A DNA stretch of 11,108 bases from Bacteroidota bacterium (GTDB taxonomy: Bacteria; Bacteroidota; Ignavibacteria; Kapaibacteriales; UBA2268). The stretch covers positions 1 to 11,108 of the forward strand of contig JAKIZN010000029.1 of the NCBI GenBank assembly GCA_022708005.1, read 5' to 3'. This document shows, in pieces, positions 1 to 6,990 of the stretch. The notes beneath the pieces were generated by a model. That model saw nothing but the letters and a program-made list of their open reading frames with translations. It did not search any database and had not been told where the DNA came from. Within the stretch, counting starts at the first letter, position 1. The number at the start of each line of letters is the position of its first letter. The position numbers and the translations under genes are program-made.

Positions 1-65
1 AAAAGCGTTAAGTTTAATCCAAATAATTCAATCGAAACTGTCCCATTGTCTACTCGCTGTTCTCC

Positions 66-98
66 AGATGTCCTACACCTTCGAGGTGTAGGACATCT
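66..98. repeat. Perfect 15-bp-arm palindrome (hairpin) in repeat copy 1
   Basis: Arms 66-80 and 84-98 are exact reverse complements around a 3-nt spacer (tcg). The same 33 nt occur, inverted, at 7907-7939. As DNA this is a cruciform-capable site and as RNA a very stable hairpin. It could stop or protect the 3' end of transcripts from the mtaB operon, but no T tract follows on the minus strand, so it is not a canonical intrinsic terminator. Confidence 0.85.
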
Positions 99-105
99 TA
101 AAGCC

Positions 106-272
106 AAATTGCAAAGAACCCAAAGGGTTCAAATGTTTGTAGTAATGAATAATCGGAGATTTATACGACTCCGTAGGAGTCGCATTAGGTTATGCAATCT
201 TATTTTCTACAAACATCAAATCCCTTCGGGATTAAACCCAAATAATGCATCAGAACCTTTATGAGACAGCCC
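106..272. mobile_element. Composite REP-like palindromic element inserted in repeat copy 1
   Basis: About 170 bp that is missing from the homologous repeat at 7846-7989. It holds three short hairpins: 116-130 (6-bp arms, loop aaa), 166-182 (7-bp arms, loop gta) and 219-233 (6-bp arms, loop ttc). A 10-bp inverted pair, 133-142 and 207-216, encloses the middle hairpin. The outer hairpins plus the 10-bp arms form two inverted copies of one unit, like paired REP sequences in a BIME. Near-identical cttaaa(g/c)c words at 97-104 and 273-280 flank the element and may be a target duplication. No transposase is encoded; if mobile, it depends on a protein supplied elsewhere. The exact borders are uncertain by several bases. 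Confidence 0.6.
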
Positions 273-344
273 CTTAAACCCAAATATTTCCTTACGGATA
301 CGCATCTAATTAGAGTTCCTAATGCTTTATTTAAGTTTAATTGG

Positions 345-1643
345 CTATGCGAGTGCTGCCAATACTTTGCCATTGCTTAGCTCTTGAAACTTAACTGCAA
401 AAATTTTATTTTCTAATTTCTTATCAGTCTTTACAAAGCAATTCACGTAGTTAGAAGTGTGCCCATAGTGAATTTTCTTATCAGCATCATACTTTTCTGG
501 CAGAAAAAGATTAGTTTTTCCAATTTGACTTTTATGAAACTCTTGCAATTTGCTGTCGGAAAGCTCTTTTAACTTTGCAGTTCGCTCTTTTCGCGTTATC
601 TTGGGCACAGAATTAGGGAAAGTAGCAGCCAAAGTATTTTTTCTTTCAGAGTAAGTAAAAACATGAAGATAAGATACGGGCAAAGTATTGATAAATTTAT
701 AAGTTTCGTCAAATTCAACAGCACTTTCGCCGGGAAATCCTGTTATCACATCTAACCCAATGCAAGCATCGGGATTTACAGATTTTATTTCCAATACGCT
801 GTCAAATATTCGCTGCGAGTTGTATCGCCTTTTCATTAATTTTAAAATTTTATCCGAGCCGCTCTGTAGCGGAATATGGAAATGCGGACAAATATTGTCC
901 GAATTACATAGCAACGAAATGACTTCGCTATCAATCAAATTTGGCTCAAGCGAAGAAACTCTAAATCTAACTCCGAAATCATTGCTAGAAATTAGCTTTA
1001 AAACGTCTTTAAATCTATATTTATCATTAGACTTATACTCGCCTAAATTAATCCCGCTAAGCACTATTTCAAGGTAGCCTTTGCTGCGAACTTCGTTAAA
1101 TTGTTCAGGCAACTTTTCAAACTCAAGGCTGCGCGGATAGCCTCGTGCATTTGGGATAGTGCAATAAGTGCATTTATAATTGCAGCCATCTTGGATTTTT
1201 AAAAATGCTCTTGAGCGGGCTTCGGAATCCGACGAATACGCAAAGTCGAAGTGCAATTCCGTCAAATCTGATACTTCAATAGATTTTTCGGATTTATCGA
1301 TGTGCATAGAGAGCAAATCTGGAATCATAAATTTTTCTTTAATTCCATATACAGCATTAACTTCGGGCATTTCTTCCAATTCAGATGAGTGAAGCTGCGC
1401 ATAGCAGCCAAAGACCCCCACAAAAGCCTGCGGTGAAGCCCTTTTAGCTTTTCGGATAGCCGAACGGCAATCGGCATCTGCTTGGTTGGTAACGGTGCAA
1501 GTGTTGATTAGCACTATGTCTGCGTCGGCGGATTTATCGGTAACCCCAAATCCTCTTTCGCTCAAAATATCTTTGAGTCGCGAAGTCTCTGCAAAATTAA
1601 CTTTGCAGCCAATATTTATAAATTTTATCTTTTTCTGGTTCAT
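345..1643 (-). CDS. mtaB: tRNA (t6A37-C2) methylthiotransferase MtaB
   Basis: Radical SAM methylthiotransferase that converts t6A to ms2t6A at position 37 of ANN-decoding tRNAs. The 432-aa length is normal. The N-terminal UPF0004 domain supplies cluster-binding cysteines C13 (in GCKVN, the MtaB form, where MiaB has GCQMN), C49 (NTCTV) and C80 (FGCYAQ). The radical SAM motif CxxxCxxC is C154, C158 and C161. The C-terminal ~60 residues fit the TRAM-like RNA-binding region but are less clear than in MiaB. Its ATG overlaps the stop of the upstream amidohydrolase gene by one base (TAATG on the minus strand), so translation is probably coupled. It is the last gene of the five-gene run, and its stop lies about 10 bp from repeat copy 1. 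MtaB is favoured over RimO or MiaB by the GCKVN motif; confidence is high. Confidence 0.92.
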   Translation of the reverse strand: MNQKKIKFINIGCKVNFAETSRLKDILSERGFGVTDKSADADIVLINTCTVTNQADADCRSAIRKAKRASPQAFVGVFGCYAQLHSSELEEMPEVNAVYGIKEKFMIPDLLSMHIDKSEKSIEVSDLTELHFDFAYSSDSEARSRAFLKIQDGCNYKCTYCTIPNARGYPRSLEFEKLPEQFNEVRSKGYLEIVLSGINLGEYKSNDKYRFKDVLKLISSNDFGVRFRVSSLEPNLIDSEVISLLCNSDNICPHFHIPLQSGSDKILKLMKRRYNSQRIFDSVLEIKSVNPDACIGLDVITGFPGESAVEFDETYKFINTLPVSYLHVFTYSERKNTLAATFPNSVPKITRKERTAKLKELSDSKLQEFHKSQIGKTNLFLPEKYDADKKIHYGHTSNYVNCFVKTDKKLENKIFAVKFQELSNGKVLAALA

Positions 1644-2827
1644 TATTTTAAAAATTTTATTGCTGCAAGCACTAACGCACCCACTCCACTTTTCATAGCG
1701 GTTTCATCTGGATTAAGTTTTGGGTTGTGCAGCGGGATAGTTGGCTCGCTAATGTTCTTTTTCACGCCCAAAAACCAAAATACCGAAGGAATTTGCTTCG
1801 CAAAATACGCAAAATCCTCTGCCCACATTTTTGGTTCAGCTTTTTCAATTTTTATTTTGGGCAAATATTCGCTTATAAAACTTAAAAAGTTAGATGTGGC
1901 TTTCTCATCGTTTATAAGTGGCGGATAGCCACGCTTTATCTCTAAATGGCATTCTACGTTGAAAAGCGAGCAGATAGTTCGCGAAGTTGCCTCAATTTTT
2001 TCGTGCAACTGAGTCCGCAAATCATCGTCAAATGTCCTTAGCGTGCCTTGCATTGAAGCAGAATCTGGAAAAATATTAGTGGCGCTCCCGCCGATGATTG
2101 AAGTTACAGATAGCACAGCTGGATATAGCGGATTGCGAGCTTTGTTGAGCATAATTTGGAAGTGGGAGACAAGCTCGGCAGCCGCGGCAATTGGGTCGTT
2201 TCCTGCGTGAGGCTGTGCCGCGTGAGAGCCTTTGCCTATTAATGTCCAATACAACTCATCACTCGAAGCCATCATTGGTCCCGATACTGTTGATATGCTT
2301 CCAGATTCAGCTTCTGGATTAATATGCTGCCCGAATACATACATTGGTCGCGGATTTTCTAAAGCATGGGCATTTATCATTTGAATAGCCCCGCCCGGCA
2401 ACAGCTCTTCCGATGGCTGAAAAATCAATTTGACTGTGCCAGATAGCATAGCTTCGTGCTTTTTTAGGATTTCTGCGGCGCCGAGCAACATTGCTACGTG
2501 CAGGTCATGCCCGCAAGCGTGCATTATTCCTTTATTCTTCGATGCGAAAGGCAAGCCAGTATCTTCTTCTATGGGCAGGGCGTCAATGTCCGCTCGTAGC
2601 GCTATGCACTTTTCGCCTTGTCCTAAAATAGCCACCACTCCAGTAGGAGTGATTTTTTCGTATTTTATACCTAATTCATCTAAAACAGAAATGATATAAT
2701 CCGTAGTTTCGAACTCTTTGCATGAAAGTTCGGGATTTGAATGAATAGTTCGCCGATGGCTCAATATTTTATCAAAAATATTTTCTATCTCGCTTTCAAT
2801 AGCAATGTTTAAGTTTTGCCACGCCAT
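1643..2827 (-). CDS. M20-family amidohydrolase (N-acyl amino acid/hippurate hydrolase type)
   Basis: Zinc- or manganese-dependent peptidase-family M20D amidohydrolase, 394 aa, normal length. Visible family motifs are HSNPELSCKEFET (29-41), LRADIDALPIEE (77-88), HACGHDLH (103-110), PSEE (138-141), GQH (166-168) and PLHNP (365-369). These give the expected metal ligands C105, H107, E141, H168 and H367. No signal peptide, so cytoplasmic. Relatives remove N-acyl groups from amino acids or indole-acetyl amino acids, or act on N-acetyl-diaminopimelate; the sequence alone does not fix the substrate. The start ATG has a modest AGGAA about 11 bp upstream. The 68-bp gap after menG is the largest in this run and contains a possible promoter, so the gene and mtaB may also be transcribed on their own. 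Confidence 0.88.
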   Translation of the reverse strand: MAWQNLNIAIESEIENIFDKILSHRRTIHSNPELSCKEFETTDYIISVLDELGIKYEKITPTGVVAILGQGEKCIALRADIDALPIEEDTGLPFASKNKGIMHACGHDLHVAMLLGAAEILKKHEAMLSGTVKLIFQPSEELLPGGAIQMINAHALENPRPMYVFGQHINPEAESGSISTVSGPMMASSDELYWTLIGKGSHAAQPHAGNDPIAAAAELVSHFQIMLNKARNPLYPAVLSVTSIIGGSATNIFPDSASMQGTLRTFDDDLRTQLHEKIEATSRTICSLFNVECHLEIKRGYPPLINDEKATSNFLSFISEYLPKIKIEKAEPKMWAEDFAYFAKQIPSVFWFLGVKKNISEPTIPLHNPKLNPDETAMKSGVGALVLAAIKFLK

Positions 2828-2843
2828 TTAGATGGTTTTCCTA

Positions 2844-2872
2844 TATAATAATAAAATATATGCTTTAGGCAA
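2844..2872 (-). promoter_or_regulatory. Possible promoter for the amidohydrolase-mtaB pair
   Basis: On the minus strand a TTGCCT hexamer (2867-2872) is followed after 17 bp by ATTATA (2844-2849), a reasonable sigma70-like match in the only sizeable gap of the five-gene run. AT-rich sequence produces such matches by chance, and the Bacteroidota-type motif is absent here, so this is weak. Confidence 0.25.
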
Positions 2873-2895
2873 ATTCAGCGGTTTTGCCATACTTG

Positions 2896-3573
2896 CTATT
2901 TTTCTAAATAATAAATATAAGCTATGCCAAAAGTCAGAGTTTTATAGTTGGACTTGCTAAATTTATATGCGCCGTTGGCAATATTCAAAAAATCCTCTTT
3001 GCAGGGGAACGCGGCTGCCGTTTCTGGGAGATATGTGTAAGCCTCTTCGGATTTAGCTAATAGCTTGCCGATAGTCGGCATTATCTTTTTCGAGTAAAAA
3101 TTATATAGCCCCTTGAAAAAGCCCTCCGGCTGCCCGAACTCTAATATAATCAGCCTGCCACCATCTTTGAGCGTTCTGCCCATTTCGGCAATAGCTTTGC
3201 CGACATCATCTACATTTCTGATGCCGAATCCGATAGATATTACATCAAAGCTATTATCTGCGAATGGCAGCGACAGCACGTCTGCTTGAAGGAACTTGGC
3301 TTTGCTGCCTCTCGATTTTGCTTTTTCTATGGCAATATCCAGCATAGGTTGGCAAAAATCAATCCCCGTAACGTTTTGCGTGTATTTCTCAAATTCAAAA
3401 GAAAAGTCCCCCGTTCCGCAAGCGCAGTCAAGCACGTTTGAATTTTTATCTACATTGCTTAATTGCACTGCGTCGCTTCTCCATTTTTTGTGGATTCCGA
3501 AAGATAGGACATCGTTGAGCAAATCGTATTTGCTTGCTATCGAAGCAAACATTTTATTTACTTTTACGCTCAT
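2896..3573 (-). CDS. menG: Demethylmenaquinone methyltransferase (UbiE/MenG)
   Basis: SAM-dependent C-methyltransferase for the last step of menaquinone synthesis, demethylmenaquinol to menaquinol; in organisms with ubiquinone the same family also acts on that pathway. From the ATG at 3573 it has 225 aa, the usual size. Diagnostic stretches are FASIASKYDLLNDVLSFGIHKKW near the N-terminus, SAM motif I LDCACGTGDF (about 48-57), GIDFCQPML (70-78), and GFGIRNVDD (115-123), the family signature. A longer reading frame begins at a TTG (3579), but that codon overlaps the TPR gene's stop and lies directly against the ribosome binding site. The ATG at 3573, 7 nt after GGAAAGGG, is preferred. It starts 2 nt after the TPR gene's TGA, so the two genes are surely co-transcribed. 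Confidence 0.93.
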   Translation of the reverse strand: MSVKVNKMFASIASKYDLLNDVLSFGIHKKWRSDAVQLSNVDKNSNVLDCACGTGDFSFEFEKYTQNVTGIDFCQPMLDIAIEKAKSRGSKAKFLQADVLSLPFADNSFDVISIGFGIRNVDDVGKAIAEMGRTLKDGGRLIILEFGQPEGFFKGLYNFYSKKIMPTIGKLLAKSEEAYTYLPETAAAFPCKEDFLNIANGAYKFSKSNYKTLTFGIAYIYYLEK

Positions 3574-3575
3574 TA

Positions 3576-4202
3576 TCAATCCCTTTCCAAGTCTTTGATG
3601 AGCCTTTCCGCCTCAGCTTGCAAATTATCTTTATTGCCATTTATTGAAATATATTGCTCAAGGTCGCGAACAGCTTGAAGTTTATTGCCCGACATTTGAT
3701 TGGCAATGCCGCGCCCATAATAAGCGAGTCCAAAGCTCGGGTCAAGTTCTATAGCTCTCGAATAATCATCTATAGCCGCATTATCTTGCGATGAAAAATA
3801 CTTGGCATTAGCTCGCGAATAATAGTAAGTAGGATTATTTGAGGCTATTTCTATTGCTTTGGTAAAAGCTGATATAGCGTCGTCGTATTGTCCTAACTCA
3901 ACTAATGCAAGCCCTTTGCCATTATACGCTTGATGATATTTTCCATCTAACTCGATTGCTTTAGTGAAGTTCGATATTGCCGCATTCCAATCTCTCAATT
4001 TGTAATAGGCGAGCCCTCTGCCATAAAAAGCTGGTGCATATTTGTCGTTTGACTTAATAAACTCTGAATAAGATTCTACCGCTGCCTGAAAATTGTTGCT
4101 GCGCAAGGCGTTTAAAGCAGAATGCACATCACCCTCTTGAGCAAATGAAGGCACGCTATAGGCTGCGAATATTATAATGACTATTGCAAATAACTTTTTC
4201 AT
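3576..4202 (-). CDS. Secreted tetratricopeptide repeat protein
   Basis: A 208-aa protein with a clear Sec signal peptide: MKK, a hydrophobic stretch at 4-15, and a likely cut after SFA at residue 21. If that is right, it acts in the periplasm or is a soluble envelope protein; there is no lipobox cysteine. The mature part is almost entirely TPR units of about 34 residues, at roughly 25-57, 58-91, 92-125, 126-159 and 160-192. The TPR pattern recurs as AYY.L.DW..AI..FTKAIELD, ALVELGQYDDAISAFTKAIE and YSRAIELDPSFGLAYYGRG. TPR proteins are scaffolds for protein contacts; the partner is unknown. It lies 27 bp after miaB and abuts menG, with an AGG 7 nt before its ATG. Neither neighbour suggests a role. 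Confidence 0.85.
   Translation of the reverse strand: MKKLFAIVIIIFAAYSVPSFAQEGDVHSALNALRSNNFQAAVESYSEFIKSNDKYAPAFYGRGLAYYKLRDWNAAISNFTKAIELDGKYHQAYNGKGLALVELGQYDDAISAFTKAIEIASNNPTYYYSRANAKYFSSQDNAAIDDYSRAIELDPSFGLAYYGRGIANQMSGNKLQAVRDLEQYISINGNKDNLQAEAERLIKDLERD
3581..3588 (-). promoter_or_regulatory. Ribosome binding site deciding the menG start
   Basis: GGAAAGGG on the minus strand, inside the end of the TPR gene, lies 7 nt before the ATG at 3573. It is too close to the upstream TTG at 3579 to serve that codon, so it supports the shorter protein. Confidence 0.6.
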
Positions 4203-4229
4203 AACAAACCTGTTTTTTAAGTTGATAAA

Positions 4230-5552
4230 TTATTGCTCGACCACTTCGCCGTATAAAGTAGCGGAAGTTGTTCGCTTTATTTTAACATTCACGTAATCAC
4301 CCGCAGAGTATTTTTTATGCTCGTTTGGAAATACAGTAATTTTATTCGTAGATGTTCTGCCCATCCATTCGTTTGGATTTCTTTTGCTCGGCTGCTCTAC
4401 TAATACTTCCAAAGTGCTACCTTTATCTAAAGAATTTAGCTCTTTAGCTATTGAATTTTGAAGTTGTATGATTTCATTCAGTCGCTCAATTTTAACTTCC
4501 TCTGTAACGTTATCCTCTTCGGCAAAAGCCTTTGTCCCCTCGCGCGGAGAATATTTAAACATAAATGCACCAGCGTATTGCACTTCTTTAATCAAATCCA
4601 AAGTAGCTTGGTGGTCTTCTATAGTTTCGTCTGGATAGCCTGCAATAATATCAGTAGTTAAGGCAATATTGGGAATGCTTGATTTTATTTTTTCGATGAT
4701 GCCCAAATAATGCTCGATAGTGTATCGCCTATTCATTTTTTTTAGTATTCGATTAGAGCCAGATTGAACAGGCAAGTGAATATGTTTGCAAATATTATCA
4801 TATTTCGCAACCGCTTCTATAAGCCTATCGCTCATATCTCTCGGATGCGAAGTAGTAAAGCGAACTCTCAGCGATTTGCTTATTTCAGCAACTTCCGATA
4901 TTAGAGCGTCGAAAGTCGCCTTGGAGCCTTCATCTTTATAGCTGTTTACATTTTGACCCAAAAGTGTAATTTCCTTAAAACCCTTCTCGTGCAAGCCTTT
5001 GACTTCTTGTACAATTGAAAGCAAAGGGCGGGAACGCTCTCGCCCACGAGTATAAGGAACTACGCAATAAGCGCAAAAATTATTGCAGCCGCGCATTATC
5101 GAAAGCCAAGCCGATACGCCTTCGGTTCGCAGCGGAGCAATATCATCGTAAGTCTCGACTTTGCTTAGCTTAACGGCTACTCCTTTATTGCCCGATGAAG
5201 CCTGCTCTAACATTTGTGGCAATTTTCTATATTCGTCTGGACCAATCACCACGCTGACGGTGTGCTGCAAATTTAGCAGATGCTCGTGAAGCCGTTCAGC
5301 CATGCAGCCGATTACCCCCACAATGCTTTTGTCCTTTCTCTTTTTGAATTTATTCTCGAAATGCTTCAGTCTATTGAAAATTCTGGTTTCTGCGTTCTCG
5401 CGAACCGAGCAGGTGTTTAGCAGAATAGCATCAGCTTCGTCTACGTTTTGGGTAACTTCCCAGCCTGAATCCTTCATAATCGATGACACGATTTCCGTAT
5501 CATTGAAATTCATTTGGCAGCCATAAGTCTCTATATATAATTTTTTGCTCAA
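4230..5552 (-). CDS. miaB: tRNA (i6A37) methylthiotransferase MiaB
   Basis: Radical SAM enzyme that turns i6A37 into ms2i6A37 in tRNAs reading UNN codons. UPF0004 domain with YGCQMN and cluster cysteines C12, C48 (NTCSV) and C83 (GCMAE). Radical SAM cysteines C156, C160 and C163 lie in RGCNNFCAYCVVPYTRGRE. A TRAM domain fills the last ~65 residues, with a WMGRTSTNK core. The frame is open upstream to a TTG at 5606, but no ATG precedes YGCQMN. Starting at the TTG at 5552 gives MSKKLYIETYGCQMN, the usual MiaB N-terminus, with GAGA about 5-8 nt upstream, so that start (440 aa) is chosen over those at 5606 and 5564. First gene of the five-gene run, with 160 bp of upstream space for a promoter. 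Confidence 0.93.
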   Translation of the reverse strand: MSKKLYIETYGCQMNFNDTEIVSSIMKDSGWEVTQNVDEADAILLNTCSVRENAETRIFNRLKHFENKFKKRKDKSIVGVIGCMAERLHEHLLNLQHTVSVVIGPDEYRKLPQMLEQASSGNKGVAVKLSKVETYDDIAPLRTEGVSAWLSIMRGCNNFCAYCVVPYTRGRERSRPLLSIVQEVKGLHEKGFKEITLLGQNVNSYKDEGSKATFDALISEVAEISKSLRVRFTTSHPRDMSDRLIEAVAKYDNICKHIHLPVQSGSNRILKKMNRRYTIEHYLGIIEKIKSSIPNIALTTDIIAGYPDETIEDHQATLDLIKEVQYAGAFMFKYSPREGTKAFAEEDNVTEEVKIERLNEIIQLQNSIAKELNSLDKGSTLEVLVEQPSKRNPNEWMGRTSTNKITVFPNEHKKYSAGDYVNVKIKRTTSATLYGEVVEQ

Positions 5553-5712
5553 TTTTTTTCTCAAATAACATACTACATTAACTTTTAATTGACGAACATA
5601 ATTCAAATGAATTGCTATTAATCATATAAGTTTGCTATCGCTGAAAGAGCAATGATAATAAGCTATTTCCGATTGTCTGCTATAAATTTCTGATAATTTT
5701 TCAATTAATTTT
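5553..5712 (-). other. Intergenic leader upstream of miaB
   Basis: 160 bp between the MmcQ/YjbR-family gene and miaB, AT-rich, with no convincing gene. A TTCATTTG on the minus strand at about 5603-5610 differs by one base from the Bacteroidota -7 pattern TAnnTTTG, but no TTTG lies at the right distance upstream. I see no strong intrinsic terminator for the upstream pair, so read-through into miaB is possible. Confidence 0.4.
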
Positions 5713-6117
5713 CTAACAATCCAAGGCTTTGCCATCATCTAAAATTAGAGCAATTTCTTTATTTTCTTCCATCAATTCTTTTTTAGTTTTCTTCGGTAAA
5801 GAGTCAAAAATAATAGTATAAGAGTGAGCTATCATTTGTTTGATGAACTTATCGCTAAGCTCGCCATCGATTATTATAGTATTCCAATGCAGTTTATTCA
5901 TGTGGTAGCCCGGTTTGATAGAACTATATTTCTCTCTCAATCTTTGAGCAATTTCTGGCACACATTTTAGGTTAATCGAAAGCGGCAGTTTTTCTAAATC
6001 CGTAAGGGCAAATATCTTACGACCTATGCGGAAGCAAAGGGTGGAATCGTCAAAAGGAGTGTCTTCCGTTGCGAACGGCAGCGATAGGCAAAACTCACGA
6101 ATATCAACTAAGTTCAT
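5713..6117 (-). CDS. MmcQ/YjbR family protein (CyaY-like fold)
   Basis: A 134-aa cytoplasmic protein of the MmcQ/YjbR family, slightly longer than the usual ~115-120 aa. Signature pieces are IREFCLSLPFATEDTPF near the N-terminus, FRIGRKIFAL (29-38), and KPGYHMNKLHWNTIIIDG around 68-85, where the GYHMNKxHWN core is the most recognisable part of the family. The family has a CyaY-like fold and is often annotated as DNA-binding, but its function is not established. The gene starts 7 bp after the outer-membrane protein's stop. Its ribosome binding site AGGTG overlaps that TAG, so the two are co-translated from one message. Confidence 0.85.
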   Translation of the reverse strand: MNLVDIREFCLSLPFATEDTPFDDSTLCFRIGRKIFALTDLEKLPLSINLKCVPEIAQRLREKYSSIKPGYHMNKLHWNTIIIDGELSDKFIKQMIAHSYTIIFDSLPKKTKKELMEENKEIALILDDGKALDC

Positions 6118-6124
6118 AAATCAC

Positions 6125-6880
6125 CTATAATTTACTGACAAATTCAATTCCGAGAAAGCGAGATATGTGGTCTGAATTTAGCAAATCTCTAATTTGCAAC
6201 TGCAAAGTAAAGCCATTTCCGATTGAGTAGCGGAGCGAAGTATTGAGAAAACCGTTGATGTCTTGCGACAGCTTGCGTTCAAAGGAAGCGGCATTATACC
6301 CTAAATTTACAGCGAAGCGGCTCGAAAATGATTGCTCAAGCCCGCAATAATAGTTAATATCAAAATCATCTTTAGGATTTTCGAAAGAATAGTTGATGCC
6401 AGCATGGAGGGCTAAATCTCCTGCTTCCCAACGAAAATTCTTGCTCAAAGCGAAAAATATACCGGGAGAAAACACAGAGAAGCGATTGGAAGAATTATAG
6501 TAATGCCCGCTGCCTTGAGTCGCCAATCCAATAGCCATAGCTGGAATATTAAGCCGCTCATCTAAAAATCTAAATTTAACGTTAATGCCCGGAACGCTTT
6601 GCCATTTAATATTGCCCGAGCCAACAATTCCTTCGCCGCTGGTAGCTAAGCCTACATTGAAATTTTTGTGGAATGCGTAATTAAAAGCAAAGGAAACGCC
6701 TCCGCCAGAATAATTTATTAGGTCAAAAGAAAAATTATCTTTGGGGATTACTCCAGCAGTTGGCATATCGATAATTTGCCGAGTTTCGTAGGTGGCGCCA
6801 TTGCCAGCACTGCCCTGCGCAAAAAGTAAATATGGAATAAGCGATATACAAACGATAAATATTTTTTTCAAATTTTCCAT
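6125..6880 (-). CDS. Putative outer-membrane beta-barrel protein (YjbH-like)
   Basis: A 251-aa protein with a Sec signal peptide (residues 1-22, cut after LLFA, leaving QGSAGNG). The rest alternates short polar and aromatic segments typical of beta-strands, with turns such as NYSGGG, SGEGIVGSG and NPKDDFDINYY, and ends in a hydrophobic strand (FLGIEFVSKL). PTAGVIPKDNFSFDL near residue 40 and GSGNIKWQSVPGINVKFRF near 87-105 resemble YjbH-like outer-membrane proteins I associate with Ignavibacteria and relatives, but this is recollection, not a search. It would lie in the outer membrane; its cargo or partner is unknown. First gene of a two-gene unit. No clear Shine-Dalgarno precedes the ATG, which is common in Bacteroidota. 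Confidence 0.6.
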   Translation of the reverse strand: MENLKKIFIVCISLIPYLLFAQGSAGNGATYETRQIIDMPTAGVIPKDNFSFDLINYSGGGVSFAFNYAFHKNFNVGLATSGEGIVGSGNIKWQSVPGINVKFRFLDERLNIPAMAIGLATQGSGHYYNSSNRFSVFSPGIFFALSKNFRWEAGDLALHAGINYSFENPKDDFDINYYCGLEQSFSSRFAVNLGYNAASFERKLSQDINGFLNTSLRYSIGNGFTLQLQIRDLLNSDHISRFLGIEFVSKL

Positions 6881-6946
6881 TATGATTATAGCTATTTTAA
6901 AAAACAGTAAACCTATTAATATTAAATTAATTATTTTTTTTGAGAA

Positions 6947-6964
6947 AACATTATTAATTTTGTT
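6947..6964. promoter_or_regulatory. Candidate operator upstream of the Rrf2 regulator
   Basis: An imperfect dyad AACA-N2-ATTAAT-N2-TGTT (14 of 18 positions symmetrical) in the divergent gap between the outer-membrane protein and the Rrf2 gene. It overlaps TAATTTTG (6955-6962), which fits the Bacteroidota -7 pattern, but the nearest upstream TTTG (6939-6942) is only 12 bp away, too close. It could be a site for self-regulation by the Rrf2 protein; the sequence background is AT-rich, so chance is a real alternative. Confidence 0.3.
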
Positions 6965-6990
6965 GTTTTAGAAACAAATCAAAATCATAA

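Larger units (their letters stand above)
16..335 (-). repeat. Dispersed MITE-like repeat, copy 1 (interrupted)
   Basis: Non-coding sequence holding two blocks (16-105 and about 276-335) that match, in inverted orientation, a contiguous element at 7846-7989. By hand alignment the first block agrees with the other copy at about 82 of 90 positions, including an identical 33-nt palindrome. The second block shares the stretches around 287-299 and 308-321. Between the blocks lies about 170 bp absent from the other copy, so this copy looks interrupted. The outer ends carry a CCAAATA-like motif (clear at 19-25, degraded near 327-334), as expected for imperfect terminal inverted repeats. No protein is encoded. 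It lies just downstream of mtaB. The strand is given relative to copy 2, arbitrarily called plus. Confidence 0.7.

Noticed and set aside
46..264. 72-codon open frame in the left intergenic repeat region
   Set aside because: It runs through the 33-nt palindrome and three further hairpins, is low-complexity and arginine-rich, and matches no family I recognise. It is an artefact of repeats.
1..344. CRISPR array suggested by several short palindromes close together
   Set aside because: The palindromes differ from each other and are irregularly spaced, with no direct repeats, no spacers and no cas genes in the window.
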